DNA of 64,000 nucleotides from Dama dama (GCF_033118175.1 NC_083681.1:12046001-12110000), one strand, 5' to 3'. Shown: positions 11,395 to 23,420, counted from the stretch's first letter. Notes: generated by a model not told the origin, from the letters alone. A program made the numbers and translations.

Positions 11395-12108
11395 CTTCTC
11401 TTATATGCCTTCTCAGTAATCAACCACCTTGGTCCACAGAGATAGCCACTGTTCTATTTTTTTCTCACTATAGATGCCACTTGTCCATTTGATAACTTAC
11501 ATATACAGAATTGTACGGCTCATACTCCTCTGAGTAAGGCTTGTTTCATAAAGCATAATGTTTTTGAGATTCACTCATACTGTTTAATAGTCAGTAGCTT
11601 ATTCCTTCTTATTGTTGAGTAGTATTCCTCTGCATGCATGCAAAGTTGCTGAGTCACTTGAGTCGTGTCTGACTCTTTGTATGCTATGGACCATAGCCTG
11701 GCAGGCTCCTCTGTCCATGGGATTCTCCAGGCAAGAATACTGCGGTGGGCTGCCATGCAGTCCTCCAGGGATCTTCCCAGCCCAGGGGTTGAACCCATGT
11801 CCTGCACTGGCAGGCAGGGTTCTTTACCACTAGCGCCACCTGGGAAACCCATTCCTTTGTATCGGAAATCCCAGTCTTTTAATTCATTGACCTTTGGTGG
11901 ATACCAGGACCGTTTCTAGTTTTAGGCTATTATGAATATATCTGATATTGATATTCTTGTACATTTATGTCTCTGGATATATGTTTTGTTTGTTTCTGGT
12001 AAATACCTAGGAGTAAAATTGCTAGATCAAAGAATAAATTCATATTTATTTTTATCAGAAATTGCAAGAACTTTCTCCGAAGTGGTTGAACCCATTTGTT
12101 AGGAGTGT
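11395..12108 (-). mobile_element. Old mammalian L1 3' end (L1M type), antisense
   Basis: Landmarks in L1 order: AGATAGCCACTGTTCTA, CATAATGTTTTTGAGATTCA, ATTGTTGAGTAGTATTCC, then after the SINE GGTGGATACCAGGACCGTTT, GGTAAATACCTAGGAGTAAA and AAGTGGTTGAACCCATTTG. Divergence marks a pre-ruminant L1. It is interrupted at 11633-11850. Confidence 0.82.
11633..11850 (-). mobile_element. Bov-tA SINE inside the old L1, antisense
   Basis: Complete copy with the tRNA-like head at the right end (complement of AGCGCCACCTGGGAAACCC). Flanks ATTCCTCTG (11624-11632) and ATTCCTTTG (11851-11859) look like a 9-bp target-site duplication with one change, splitting the L1 text exactly. Confidence 0.92.
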
Positions 12109-12339
12109 GTGTGTCTTAATTTTAGACATTCAGCTGGACATATGAGTAATATATGGTTCTTTTGCTCTTTCTACTTAGTGATTCTTGAACAGGGAAAGTG
12201 GATGCTAGGAAAATGAGATCATGTTGATCACACAGGCTGCAATATACTTAAAGGTGTTTTATAATATCAAAAAACATTATTACTGTTGGATGAAGTTATT
12301 ATCAAAATATACAAAATAGACTTTCAAATGGACGTCAAT

Positions 12340-12353
12340 AGCATAATTTTTTT
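12340..12353. repeat. Target-site duplication, left copy
   Basis: AGCATAATTTTTTT, identical to 14468-14481. On the minus strand it begins with an A run after T's, the usual L1 endonuclease site. Confidence 0.9.
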
Positions 12354-12364
12354 TTTTTTTTTTT

Positions 12365-12390
12365 AAGTGGAGCACAGTGACTTTATTTAT
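12365..12390 (-). other. Candidate L1 3' transduction with poly(A) signal
   Basis: Between an outer T run (12347-12364) and an inner T-rich tail (12391-12436) lies a short non-L1 piece. On the minus strand it carries AATAAA (12382-12387) about 17 bases before the outer poly(A). This is the pattern of read-through past the element's own signal into flanking DNA at the source locus. A heterogeneous tail is the alternative. Confidence 0.5.
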
Positions 12391-12735
12391 TTTTTTTTTT
12401 TGATTTTTTTTTTTTTATTATTATTATTTTTTTTTTCCAGTGGGTTTTGTCATACATTGATATGAATCAGCCATGGATTTACATGTATTCCCAATCCCGA
12501 TCCCCCCGCCAACCTCCCTCTCCACCCGATTCCTCTGGGTCTTCCCAGTGCACCAGGCCGGAGCACTTGTCTCGTGCATCCCACCTGGGCTGGTGATCTG
12601 TTTCACCATAGATAGTATACATGCTGTTCTTTTGAAATATCCCACCCTCACATTCTCCCACAAAGTTCAAAAGTCTGTTCTGTATTTCTGTGTCTCTTTT
12701 TCTGTTCTGCATATAGGGTTATCGTTATCACCTTT

Positions 12736-13449
12736 CTAAATTCCATATACATGTGTCAGTATGCTGTAATGTTCTTTATCTTTCTGGCTTACTTCACTCT
12801 GTATAATGGGCTCCAGTTTCATCCATCTCATTAGAACTGATTCAAATGAATTATTTTTAATGGCTGAGTAATATTCCATTGTGTATATATACCACAGCTT
12901 CCTTATCCATTCGTCTGCTGATGGGCATCTAGGTTGCTTCCATGTCCTGGCTATTATAAACAGTGCTGCAATGAACATTGGGGTGCACGTGTCTCTTTCA
13001 GATCTGGTTTCCTCAGTGTGTATGCCCAGAAGTGGGATTGCTGGGTCATATGGCAGTTCTATGTCCAGTTTTTTAAGAAATCTCCACACTGTTTTCCATA
13101 GCGGCTGTACTAGTTTGCATTCCCACCAACAGTGTAAGAGGGTTCCCTTTTCTCCACACCCTCTCCAGCATTTATTGCTTGTAGACTTTTGGATAGCAGC
13201 CATCCTGACTGGCATGTAATGGTACCTCATTGTGGTTTTGATTTGCATTTCTCTAATAATGAGTGATGTTGAGCATCTTTTCATGTGTTTGTTAGCCATC
13301 TGTATGTCTTCTTTGGAGAAATGTCTGTTTAGTTCTTTGGCCCATTTTTTGATTGGGTCATTTATTTTTCTGGAATTGAGCTTCAGGAGTTGCTTGTATA
13401 TTTTTGAGATTAATCCTTTGTCTGTTTCTTCATTTGCTATTATTTTCTC
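12736..13449 (-). pseudogene. L1 ORF2 C-terminal part, open
   Basis: About 237 codons with no stop until the natural end (SILTHVYGI, stop at 12736-12738). It contains the Cys/His pattern CWRGCGEKGTLLHCWWEC typical of the ORF2 C-terminus, then WKTVWRFLKKL and the MEYYSAIK region. It is cut from the rest of ORF2 by the inversion, so no functional protein is expected. The undamaged frame shows the insertion is young. Confidence 0.9.
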
Positions 13450-13452
13450 TCA

Positions 13453-14469
13453 CTGTTTGCAGATGACATGATCCTCTACATAGAAAACCCTAAAGATTCT
13501 ACCAGAAAATTACTAGAGCTAATCAATGAATATAGTAAAGTTGCAGGATATAAAATTAACACACAGAAATCCCTTGCATTCCTATATACTAACAATGAAA
13601 AAACAGACAGAGAAATTAAGGAAACAATACCATTCACCATTGCAACAAAAAGAATAAAATACTTAGGAGTATATCTACCTAAAGAAACAAAGGACCTATA
13701 CATAGAAAACTATAAAACACTGATGAAAGAAATCAAAGAGGACACAAACAGATGGAGAAACATACCGTGTTCATGGATTGGAAGAATTAATATTGTCAAA
13801 ATGGCTATTCTACCCAAAGCAGTCTATAGATTCAATGCAATCCCTATCAAGCTACCAACGGTATTTTTCACAGAACTAGACCAAAGAATTTCACAATTTG
13901 TATGGAAATACAAAAAACCTCGAATAGCCAAAGTAATCTTGAGAAAGAAGAATGGAACTGGAGGAATCAACCTGCCTGACTTCAGACTCTACTACAAAGC
14001 CACAGTCATCAAGACAGTATGGTACTGGCACAAAGACAGAAATATAGATCAATGGAACAGAATAGAAAGCCCAGAGATAAATCCACGAACCTATGGACAC
14101 CTTATCTTTGACAAAGGAGGCAAGGATATACAATGGAAAAAAGACAACCTCTTTAACAAGTGGTGCTGGGAAAACTGGTCAACCACTTGTAAAAGAATGA
14201 AACTAGAACACTTTCTAACACCATACACAAAAATAAACTCAAAATGGATTAAAGATCTAAATGTAAGACCAGAAACTATAAAACTCCTAGAGGAGAACAT
14301 AGGCAAAACACTCTCCGACATAAATCAAAGCAAGATCCTCTATGACCCACCTCCAAGAATATTGGAAATAAAAGCAAAACTAAACAAATGGGACCTAATG
14401 AAACTTAAAAGCTTTTGCACTACAAAGGAAACTATAAGTAAGGTGAAAAGACAGCCCTCAGATTGGGAG
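13453..14469 (+). pseudogene. L1 ORF2 RT-to-thumb part, inverted, open
   Basis: Starts with LFADDMILYIENP at 13453, the RT palm box with the two catalytic Asp residues. It stays open for 339 codons through the thumb and connection region (for example KYLGVYLPKETKDLY, WKYKKPR, KNGTGGINLPDFRL) to Trp-Glu at 14464-14469. The long open frame continues into unrelated flanking DNA to 14586 by chance. It lacks the endonuclease and the first RT motifs and lies opposite to the 3' half, so it is a fragment. Confidence 0.92.
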
Positions 14470-14481
14470 CATAATTTTTTT
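14468..14481. repeat. Target-site duplication, right copy
   Basis: AGCATAATTTTTTT, matching 12340-12353 without mismatch. Confidence 0.9.
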
Positions 14482-15279
14482 AAAAATATTTTTGACATGT
14501 ATTTATTCTTTCAAACTTCTATTGCCTTCATTCTAGTTATGTATACAGGCAGGCTCTGGGAACATTATGTCCATGTCTATAACTAAAAGAAAATGAAAAA
14601 TTTTGTTCATGTTAGAATAAATACTTTCTAAAATCTAAGACATCAGATGCAGGAAGCTTACTGATTATTCTAGAATATTGGCATGCAGAATAACGGTTTA
14701 TATATTTGCTTTATCATATACTTTATCATTCATCTGTTCCATGATCCATCCATCTACCTTACATATCTGTTCTTAAATGAGATTATTGCAAGTTTTCTAG
14801 TTAATTTTATAAAACCCCCTTTAAAAGCGTATTCCACAGGGAGGCAAACTTCCCCATCCTCAGCATCTCCAGATGGCTTCAACCAGACCTGCTGCCACTC
14901 CAAGTGTTTAATACCCCCAAATGATCCATTACACCATGGTATATCTAAAATAAATAAAGGTTAAAAGATCATAAAAACAAGACCATATGACCAAACATGT
15001 TTGTTCACCTTGGCAGTGGCAATGTAAGGACTGAATCAGATTACACCCAGCTTGCCAAAAAACTGGATCAAAACTAGGAGGGGAAGAAAGAATCTGTCAT
15101 ATGAGCCACAGAGCCAAATGATATTTCCCTTAAGGGTGGTGGGGAGAGGAATAGTCAATATACCCACATCTCTGCCAGATACTTTCCCTGTCAACCAGAA
15201 AAATAAGAAGGCTACAGCTCAACTATGAAAGAATGCTGAAAGATTTAATTTCCTTATGGGCAAATATGTGAAATTTCAT
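14482..15279. other. No gene or recognised repeat
   Basis: Unassigned. The 93-codon frame at 14683-14964 shows no family features. Confidence 0.55.
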
Positions 15280-15545
15280 TAGAAGAGATTCCCCTTGGTC
15301 AAGACATGACTTTAAAGCTGTCTTCCCAGAAAGTATTTATGATCACCATCCCAACTTTAGGCCTCCCTATCATTGTTCATTTTCTCTATAACATTTATCA
15401 CTTTGTACAAACATGTAATGTACTCATTTTTTTATTCACTGAAATCACCCACTAGATTATAAGCTTTGTGATGGAAGAAATTTTTGGTTGCTTGTCTTCT
15501 TACTTGCTTCACTCATTTGTGGCACATAGTGCTTACTACACCCCT
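15280..15545 (+). mobile_element. L2 LINE 3' end, decayed
   Basis: Order of landmarks matches the L2 3' terminus: CTGTCTTCCCAGAAAG, CATTTATCACTTTGTAC, CCCACTAGATTATAAGC, then GTGGCACATAGTGCTTACTA. Confidence 0.7.
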
Positions 15546-16777
15546 CTGTATCCATGTATAAACAAATGGACATTTGAAGACTACTGAGCCAACACTGGGT
15601 CATGTTTCAGGAGAAAAAATTACATCAATGCTATGCACACACTAGGGAGTCTTCTAGAAATAAAAGTAATAATATTAAAAATTATACTTGTTATATAAAC
15701 ACTGTCAAACAACAGATGAAGCAGCTTAGGATCATCTGGAATAAGGCAGAGCAAGGTGAACCAGTGGCAAATGGGAATGAAGGTTCACCCAGAAGAGGGA
15801 CTGAGTAAGAGATAACAAAGAGTCAGGGAAGTGTCAGAGGAAGTCTTTAACTGAAAGCTTTCCAACAGAAGTTAGCAGCCTTAGAGATCAATTGCTTCTT
15901 AAATCTAGGCTGAAGATCAGACAACTTTTAGGGGGTGCCCTTAAAAGCACAGGGTCTCACTCAGTAGAGCTCTAGGAATAAGATCAAGAGTATTAAAACA
16001 AAATGGTAGCAGGACAGTGATCACTATGTTCTAGACCTTACACTTTGAACCAGTCATACGTCAAGGACTCTACCTTCTTCAGGAGAATGTTCTAATATAT
16101 ATTCAGAAGATAGATTCATAGCTGTGATCCTTTTGTGAATTTATTTAAATTTAATTTATTAGAAACCTAAGACATTTTTAATCAAATAAAAAGATGGAAA
16201 AAAAAAAAAGATGGTTTACTAGTGATAATCCAGATATATAAATAAATCTATTTGTCAACATGTTTTTCTGCTTGTGTTCAAATATTGAAGCTTAGTACTT
16301 TTGCCTACAATAAACTCCACACCTTGACCATATTCTCCAAATAATCCACATAAGTTATTATAAAAAACACAGAGGGATGCCCTTTTTTGTTAACAAATTA
16401 GACAAGAAAGGATGGTTATACCATTTAGTTAAGAGTTTCACTGATATAAACAGTCCCTATATTACTCAGATCCAAAGATAACTGAGAGTTATATCATGGC
16501 AGAATTGGAATTTAGCTATAAGAAACTTCTAATTAATAAATACCAAGTAACTGCTTACCTAGTTTACATATCTTCTTAATTTCTCATTTTCACAGCCAAG
16601 TTAAATTCAAAATAGATCAATTTTGGTTCAGACTCATGAAAAGGGAAATTCAACTGTTCACTCACTTAAGAAAAGTTACTCTGACTCTATGGTTTTTCTT
16701 CTTACATAAGAAGAAAATAAATTAATTTTAATATAGCTATTTTTTTTCAATTTAATTATTGCTATTTGAATTTCAGC
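15546..16777. other. No gene or recognised repeat
   Basis: AT-rich unassigned sequence with a short A run at 16199-16209. A 68-codon frame at 15602-15808 has no support. Confidence 0.55.
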
Positions 16778-16888
16778 AAATTTTGGGAGATAGTTGAGGA
16801 CAGAGGAGCCTGACATGCTGAAGTTCAAGGGGTTGCAAACAGTCAGACATAACTTAGCAACTGAACAACAACAACAATTTTTCTTCTA
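16778..16888 (+). mobile_element. BovB 3' end, about 110 bp
   Basis: GGGAGATAGTTGAGGACAG, GAGCCTGACATGCTGAAGTT, GGGGTTGCAAACAGTCAGAC and an ACAACAACA tail. It is severely 5'-truncated. Confidence 0.82.
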
Positions 16889-17261
16889 TATACAGTTTTC
16901 ATTCAATTAAACTGACAACTTTTGTTCCTGGTGAGTGAGGAACCTGTCACAAAATTCCATGCAAATCCCTTATTCTGTTTAGAAGTCTGAAACACTACCC
17001 GGATCCCATGTCTTTCTTGCACTCCTGATAAGGACAACCTCTTCACTCTGCTAAAGAAAAACAGTGGGCGTGTTCTTAGATTACATCACTGGTCATATAA
17101 CAAGACTATTTCAAAGTCTGAGACATATAGCCTAGAGAATAACCAGAATTATGATGGAACTTTAACTCTGGGAGTCGAGATTATTTTAAAACACAAGGGA
17201 AAATAATCCAGACATGTGAAAAATCAAGCAGGACATGATAACTCCCTGCCTCTTCTATTTG
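16889..17261. other. No gene or recognised repeat
   Basis: Nothing recognised. Confidence 0.55.
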
Positions 17262-17345
17262 ATATAATGAATAAATGAGATAATGCATATAAAATGATTA
17301 GCACAGTATCTGGCTCATAGCAATCACTCAATGGCTTTTGGCAAT
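17262..17345 (+). repeat. MIR SINE, 3' part
   Basis: AATGAGATAATGCATATAAA, AGCACAGTATCTGGCTCATA, GCAATCACTCAAT: the MIR 3' region in the forward sense. Confidence 0.78.
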
Positions 17346-18399
17346 ATTTCAGGGAAAAGTAAAATTTGAATTGTTGCATCTTTACTTCTTCAAAGATTTA
17401 ACAAAAGTGAAATGATAATGAAAGTTATACCAATAAAATTTCTAAATCAATATAAATAATCTTTTACAGCAAAATGAAAATAGTATTATTATTTATTTTA
17501 AGAAATGCTGAAGTTTGGGGATATTGTAGAGAATCTTCAAGGGTGAAGTGAGTATAGATATCTGTGATGACAATTGTAAGCTTTTAAATTCAGAGATATG
17601 ATGATTCTAGGACATAAAGTTCTATTGAAAATTTACAGGAGTTATTTATTTTTTTTTTAAGTGAACAAAACATCCTGTAATGAAGATACATTTAGATAAT
17701 CCTTAGATAGATATTCATAATATGATATATTGATAATAAATTGTCAATTCACCGAAGTCATAAAGCAGTCTATGTTTAAAATACACATTGAGGCAAAGTA
17801 AAATAATTTAAACATTCAATTAAACAAAAATCAGTTAGAGGGTAAATAGTTATAAAATGTATGTCAGAATGCAAAATAATTGACTTAGAGATGACATATT
17901 TTATTTCATTCTGATCCAATGCTTTGCAAAACACAGATTTAAGAGTGTGTTTTTAGAATGTGGCTAGCTTAAGTTAACGCCAAAAACTATCACAGCATCC
18001 ATATTTTATAAAGCTATAAAACTTATAAAAGTGGAGATATCAATCTGAATTACTCAACAATTTCCAACATTAAGACTCATCCATATGTATCCCTGATAAT
18101 AAATATAAAATAATTTACCCAGAAAGAATGATAACATCATTAACAATATGCTAATTTCATCATTATCTTCATTAAAAGCAAAGGAGGACATTTTATTTGG
18201 AGAAATCTGGTTTCTAAACCATCCTGACACCTTAAATAAGAGTAATACCAACACTGAATAACCCTGTTGCTAAAATATCTGAGATGCTAGGGAAGCAATA
18301 AAATTATTCATTATCATTTGCTCTTTAAATTTCATCTTCATTATAGTGAATTAGTAATTGAAAAAAGCATATATATATATAACTTCAACTAAATGTATG
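17346..18399. other. No gene or recognised repeat
   Basis: Very AT-rich, no assigned repeat. A short AT run lies at 18368-18380. Confidence 0.55.
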
Positions 18400-18585
18400 A
18401 AAGATTGAGGGCAGGAAGAGAAGGGTATGACAGAGTCTGAGATGGTTGGATGGCATCACCGACTCAATGGACTTGTGTTTGAGCAAACTCCTGGAGATAG
18501 TGAAGGACAGGAAAGCCTGGCATGCTGCAGTTCACGGGGTTGAAAAGAGTCAGACACAACTTAGCAACTGAACAAAAACAACAAT
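18400..18585 (+). mobile_element. BovB 3' end, about 185 bp
   Basis: GAGATGGTTGGATGGCATCA, GGAGATAGTGAAGGACAGG, AGTCAGACACAACTTAGC and an ACAAAAACAACAA tail. Confidence 0.9.
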
Positions 18586-19844
18586 GGTGTGAAGGAGAAA
18601 TCAGATATAAAAAGAGGTGAGGCTTCAAGCCAAATAATAAGGGAGGACTTAAGGCCCAGAAGTCCTGGAAATTTTATTTGACAGTATTTTTAATCTAATT
18701 TTTTGCTAATTATTTACATAGATATTTTAATTTTGAATAGACTATAAATGCTCTCCCCAATATACCTTGTAATGTGCAAGTGTAGTCAAAAGTTTCTTTA
18801 CTTTTAGTTAAACTGACTAATAAAAATAGTTTTGGTTATGATAATATATATGTATTTGTATATATGTGCGTTCCTGGTTTTTAATACCCATAAGTGATAA
18901 GTATTATCAGCACAGGTTTCCATTTTGAGGTAATTTTAAAATATCAAAATCTCACAATTTTGATGATGATTTAGATATAAAATAAACTCCTATATGGATA
19001 TTTTATGTTACAAATATAAAAAATACCAACAGCTTCAAATAGGTCATTCTGTTTTAAATTTATATTGTTTAGGGATTTTATAGCTTCACAGCTTTCCTTA
19101 ATTTCTCCCAGATATATAACTATACTGGCATATTTCATTTTGTCTGGTAGGCTGAATCTTGGAGTATTCTTACTGATATACTTCCAGTGGCAGAATTATT
19201 GGTCTTTTCATGGTCTTGTTAGTGAAAAAGATAAAATCTAGAAGTAGCACAGGTATGTATACAAATCTAAAGTGTAAAATGGCAATAGTAGTAGCATAAC
19301 AAAGAAACAAAGAAGAGTGGCATGTAATTAAAAGTGGGAGGAATTTCCTTATTTAAGAATCATGAGAAATGCCATTTTAAATAATATTTAAAGGATAGCA
19401 GTATCTCAATTGACCCATATATATTACCTCTTTAAATCAAATAAATCTGATCCTACACAGTTAAGATGTTTCTGTCAAACATCTGTTTAAACTTTTTGAT
19501 AAACTTCTTTCTACTAGAGGAAGACAAAGTAATACTTAATGCACAATACCTGGATATATTGATTCTGTGGGTTCACTGACCTGTGAGAGGTGGCTGGTTT
19601 ACCTCTAAGAGGCATATCTGGATAATTCTGTTGCAGGAGGAGGGAGGGTAGGACTGCTAGTAGCTTAATGAGGTTTTCTAAGAAAACCTACCTCTCTGAG
19701 GAAATACAGCTCTAATTTACATGGCAAACAGAGCATGCATGGGATTTCAAGCTCAGATTTCCTCCTTAGCCATGAACCTTGCACAATGCATGATCTGATC
19801 AACTGTGTATGATGATTTTGAGAAGGTGGAATAAATCATCAGTT
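18586..19844. other. No gene or recognised repeat
   Basis: AT-rich unassigned sequence. TATATATGTATTTGTATATATG lies near 18845. Confidence 0.5.
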
Positions 19845-19930
19845 TGCCTGAGAAGAAAGAGGAGAAGAAAAGGAAAAAAATAGAGAGGAAAGAAGGAAGA
19901 AAAGGAGGGAAGGAGGAGGGAAGGAGGCAG
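19845..19930 (+). repeat. Purine-rich (GA/GGA) tract
   Basis: Low-complexity GAAGAAAGAGGAG-type sequence of nearly pure purines. Confidence 0.9.
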
Positions 19931-19982
19931 AAAACATGCAATTAGTGCCAACACTGATTTTTCTCATCATCCTAAAATAGAT

Positions 19983-20449
19983 CCCAACAAAGGTCCTTTG
20001 CCAACAAAGGTCCATCTAGTCAAGGCTATGGTTTTTCCAGTGGTTAGGTATGGATGTGACAGTTGGACTATAAAGAAAGCTGAGCACAGAAGTATTGATG
20101 CTTTTGAACTCTGGTGTTGGAGAAGACTCTTGAGAGTCCCTTGGCCTGCAAGGAGATCCAACCAGTCTATCCTAATGGAGATCAGTCCTGAGTGTTCATT
20201 GGAAGGACTGATGCTGAAGCTGAAACTCCAATACTTTGGCCGCCTCATGCGAAGAGTTGACTCACTGGAAAAGACCCTGATGCTGGGAGGGATTAAGGGC
20301 AGGAGGAGAAGGGGACAACAGAGGATGAGATGGTTGGATGGCATCATGGACACAGTGGAAATGGGTTTGGGTGGATTCCGGGAGTTGGTGATGGACAGGG
20401 AGGCCTGGCGTGCTGCAATTTATAGGGTCGCAAAGAGTCGGACACTGAA
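19983..20449 (+). mobile_element. BovB, 5'-truncated, with target-site duplication
   Basis: The C-terminal part of the BovB polyprotein and the 3' end. The frame 19998-20453 is open for 151 codons and includes AFELWCWRRLLRVPW and YFGRLMRRVDSLEKTLMLGG. Flanks CTAAAATAGAT (19972-19982) and CTAAAATCGAT (20450-20460) form an 11-bp duplication with one change. Its open frame suggests a fairly young copy. Confidence 0.93.
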
Positions 20450-20460
20450 CTAAAATCGAT

Positions 20461-21395
20461 AATTTCCTAAATGTATGATGGCCCTTATGTGGGAACGCTA
20501 TTAAAAAAAAAAAAAAACTTTCACAACGTTCTTAAAAATAATAGATAAAAACTTATCTTTATGGTGGGGATGGGGTTATCCTAATGCTTCAAACTATGTC
20601 AAGAATTAGTCCAGGACCCAGGCAGTACCACAGTGTAAAGAGCCAGATTATCAGAAGACACTATCCAGAGCCACATTGTTTTCTCAAAAATCCTTGTTTT
20701 TGTTCAGAAATGGCAGCAGTAGAAGTTGCTATCCTTTCCATTGCTATCACATCCTTGTCTCCATCTAAGCCTGTCACAAATGCACTTTGCCTGGATGGGG
20801 CTCACCTCCTCACTGGAGCTGTGACTATTGGCAACAGGGAAAACTGTGAGAGAACTCACAGTTCTTGACCACATCAGTGGAGAACTCAGTAGTCTTCCCT
20901 CCTGGGTCTATGAAGTCCTCACAGTCAATGAGAGTGTAAATAACAAAGGTCAACAGACCCAGGGAGTTCAAGGCCTTCTAGGCACAGCACGGGTTGAGTC
21001 TGTGTGAGAATCAGAAAAGGGAAGCAGGTGTTTTCAGTACCATGTAGACATTTTTGAAAATAAACTAGTTCGCAGTTTTTGCATTACATCTTTAAAATTA
21101 ATTCAATTTTCTTTGTGCTTGATCAATTAAGCAGAATTACTGCCCTGCCTTTCATAATAAAATATACTTAATACAGAAAGTCAATATTTAAAGGCAATTT
21201 TCATAAGTAACACGTACATCAATGAATAAGTCAAATATAGAATTATATCTTGCTATCATTATAGCTCTGTGAAATTTGTTTTGCCTATGGACAAGAACTG
21301 AAAGAAAATAGAACATAAAATACATTATGTTATTATGACATGAATGAGGGTAAGTGACTTTTCATTTATATTTTGATTCTTAAATATATTTTTTT
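20461..21395. other. No supported gene; small hairpin
   Basis: A 94-codon frame at 20584-20868 (+) and a 45-codon stopless stretch on the minus strand near 20850-20990 were examined. Neither resembles a family I know. AACTGTGAG and CTCACAGTT near 20841-20862 form a small hairpin. Confidence 0.5.
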
Positions 21396-22430
21396 AAAGA
21401 GATCAAACCAGTCCATCCTAAAGGAAATCAGTCCTGAATACTCATAGGAAGGACTGATACTGAAGTGGAAATCCCAGTACTTTGGCCACATGATGCAAGG
21501 AACTGACTCATTGGAAAAGACCCTGATGCTGGGAAAGATTGAAGGCGGGAGGAGAAGGGGACAGGGCTGGAAAAGGTCAGTTTTCATTCCAATCCCAAAG
21601 AAAGGAAATGCCAAAGAATGTCCAAGCTATCACAGAATTACACTCATCTCACATGCTAGTAAAGTAATGCTCAAAATTCTCCAAACCAGGCTTCAACAAT
21701 ATGTGAAACATGAACTTCCAGATATTCAAGCTGGTTTTAGAAAAGACAGAGGAACCAGAGATCAAATTGCCAACATCTGCTGGATCATCGAAAAAGCAAG
21801 AGAGTTCCAGAAAAACATCTATTTCTGCTTCATTGACTATGCCAAAGCCTTTGACTGTGTGGATCACAATAAACTGTGGAAAATTCTGAAAGAGATGGGA
21901 ATACCAGACCACCTGACCTGCCTCTTGAGAAATCTATATGCAGGTCAGGAAGCAACAGTTAGAACTGGACATGGAACAGCAGACTGATTCCAAATAGGAA
22001 AAGGAGTACGTCAAGACTGTATATTGTCACTGTGCTTATTTAACTTACATGCAGAGTACATCATGAGAAACACTGGGCTGGATGAAGCACAAGCTGGAAT
22101 CAAGATTGCCGGGAGAAATATCAATAACCTCATATATGCAGATGACACAACCATTCTGGCAGAAAGTGAAGAAGAACTAAAGGGCCTATTGATGAAAGTG
22201 AAAGAGGAGGGTGAAAAAGTTGGCTTAAAGTTCAACATTCAGAAAACTAAGATCATGGCATCCGGTCCCATGACTTCATGGCAAACAGATGGGGAAACAG
22301 TGGAAACAGTGGCTGACTTTATTTTTCTGGGCTCCAAAAGTTGGAGTTGGAGTTGGTGATGGACAGGGAGGCCTAGAGTGTTGCAGTCCGTGGGGTCGTT
22401 GGACACGACTGAGTGACTGAACTCACACCC
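21396..22430 (+). mobile_element. Rearranged BovB pieces in non-canonical order
   Basis: Three blocks: 21396-21567 is from near the BovB 3' end (DSLEKTLMLGKIEG), 21568-22338 is RT sequence (KRSVFIPIPKKG, the FIDYAKAFDCVDH palm motif, YADD at 22135-22146), and 22339-22430 is the terminal 3' end after an internal loss. The open frame 21490-21987 fuses the first two. Two tandem copies joined by deletion, with ACAG-type microhomology at the joint, is the simplest reading. Confidence 0.85.
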
Positions 22431-23410
22431 CCACATCTGACTTTTCATGTGCTCCTGGCCAATGCTTTATTTAAATTATCAAATACTCATGCATGCATGT
22501 ATGTAGCAATGCTTTACTCTCCTGCCTTGCAGGACTTCTTCATTTCCATACTGAGGAATCCAGCACTTGGAATTAATAAATGATATAGCATTGTTTCAAC
22601 AATGGATCTGAGGGAAACTCCACATCTACAGGTCCTGACTCTACCCTCCATTACTTAGTGTTACTATGCATTTTTAACTTCTCTTGTGCATCCAATAAGA
22701 GATCCAGAAATATCTTGTAAGTGCAGTGACTTAAATATACTATGAACTTGAGGAAAAAGCAATGAGCTAGATTTAAAAGAAAACCTGACTCATTTTTTAT
22801 TTCTCCTTTAAACACACTTTTCTTAATTTTTGAATGATCCAACAGGTGGTTATCCAGAATCAATCATTTCTTCACTTGTATGTTTGTATTATCAAGCCCT
22901 GCATTTTTTTTATGTCAGTGTGTCTGTAGCAGATCATGAGCTCTAAGCTCTAAGCTTTTAAGGGCTTGGATATAAATGTTATTATGCTATAACTATTTTT
23001 TTTTATTTTTTTGCTCTTATCATTTGTTTTATCCCATTAGATGTATTTATCTTCACTTTTATTTTCCAGAATGAAAGGTGAGCTAAAAATTTTCATACAT
23101 ACTTTTTTCAAAAGACTGATTTTTTAATTTAATGGAGATCATCATTATTATGAAGACTATCTCAGATGAAAATTTGTGAAAAATTAAATAACATTAAATA
23201 CAATTTTTTAAACAGTTTTATGAGAATGACTTTTCACATCTTTAAACAAGACCTGAAATAATCTGGGGACCAAAATTTTTTTTTTTTTTTGGTACTATTT
23301 TGGTTAACCAAAGACCTGGTGGAAAAAGTGAAACTCCCTCTTTTTTCTTTCAAAATATATTTTTCAATGTTTTTATACACTTCCCTTATAAAATTTAACA
23401 ATAAGTTATA
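22431..23410. other. No gene or recognised repeat
   Basis: AT-rich unassigned sequence with T runs (23275-23290) and a small direct duplication of GCTCTAA near 22938-22952. Confidence 0.55.
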
Positions 23411-23420
23411 GAGTTATTGG

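Larger units (their letters stand above)
12347..14467 (-). mobile_element. Young L1 with 5' inversion (twin priming)
   Basis: The element's 3' end is at the left. From 12437 to about 13449 it reads on the minus strand (3' UTR and ORF2 C-terminus); from about 13450 to 14469 the upstream part of ORF2 reads on the plus strand. This is the expected product of twin-primed reverse transcription. A 14-bp perfect target-site duplication flanks it. The two pieces meet at the same ORF2 codon (GAG, Glu), sharing a few bases. Both halves remain open, which points to a recent insertion. Confidence 0.95.

Noticed and set aside
12736..13299. 187-codon minus-strand frame as a host gene
   Set aside because: It is the L1 ORF2 C-terminus, ending at the usual stop.
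13468..14586. 372-codon open frame as a host gene
   Set aside because: Residues up to about 334 are L1 ORF2; the remainder is chance read-through past the insertion edge.
20584..20868. 94-codon frame, and a minus-strand stopless stretch nearby, as a gene or pseudogene
   Set aside because: No family resemblance, no paired exon signals; lengths are within chance for this composition.
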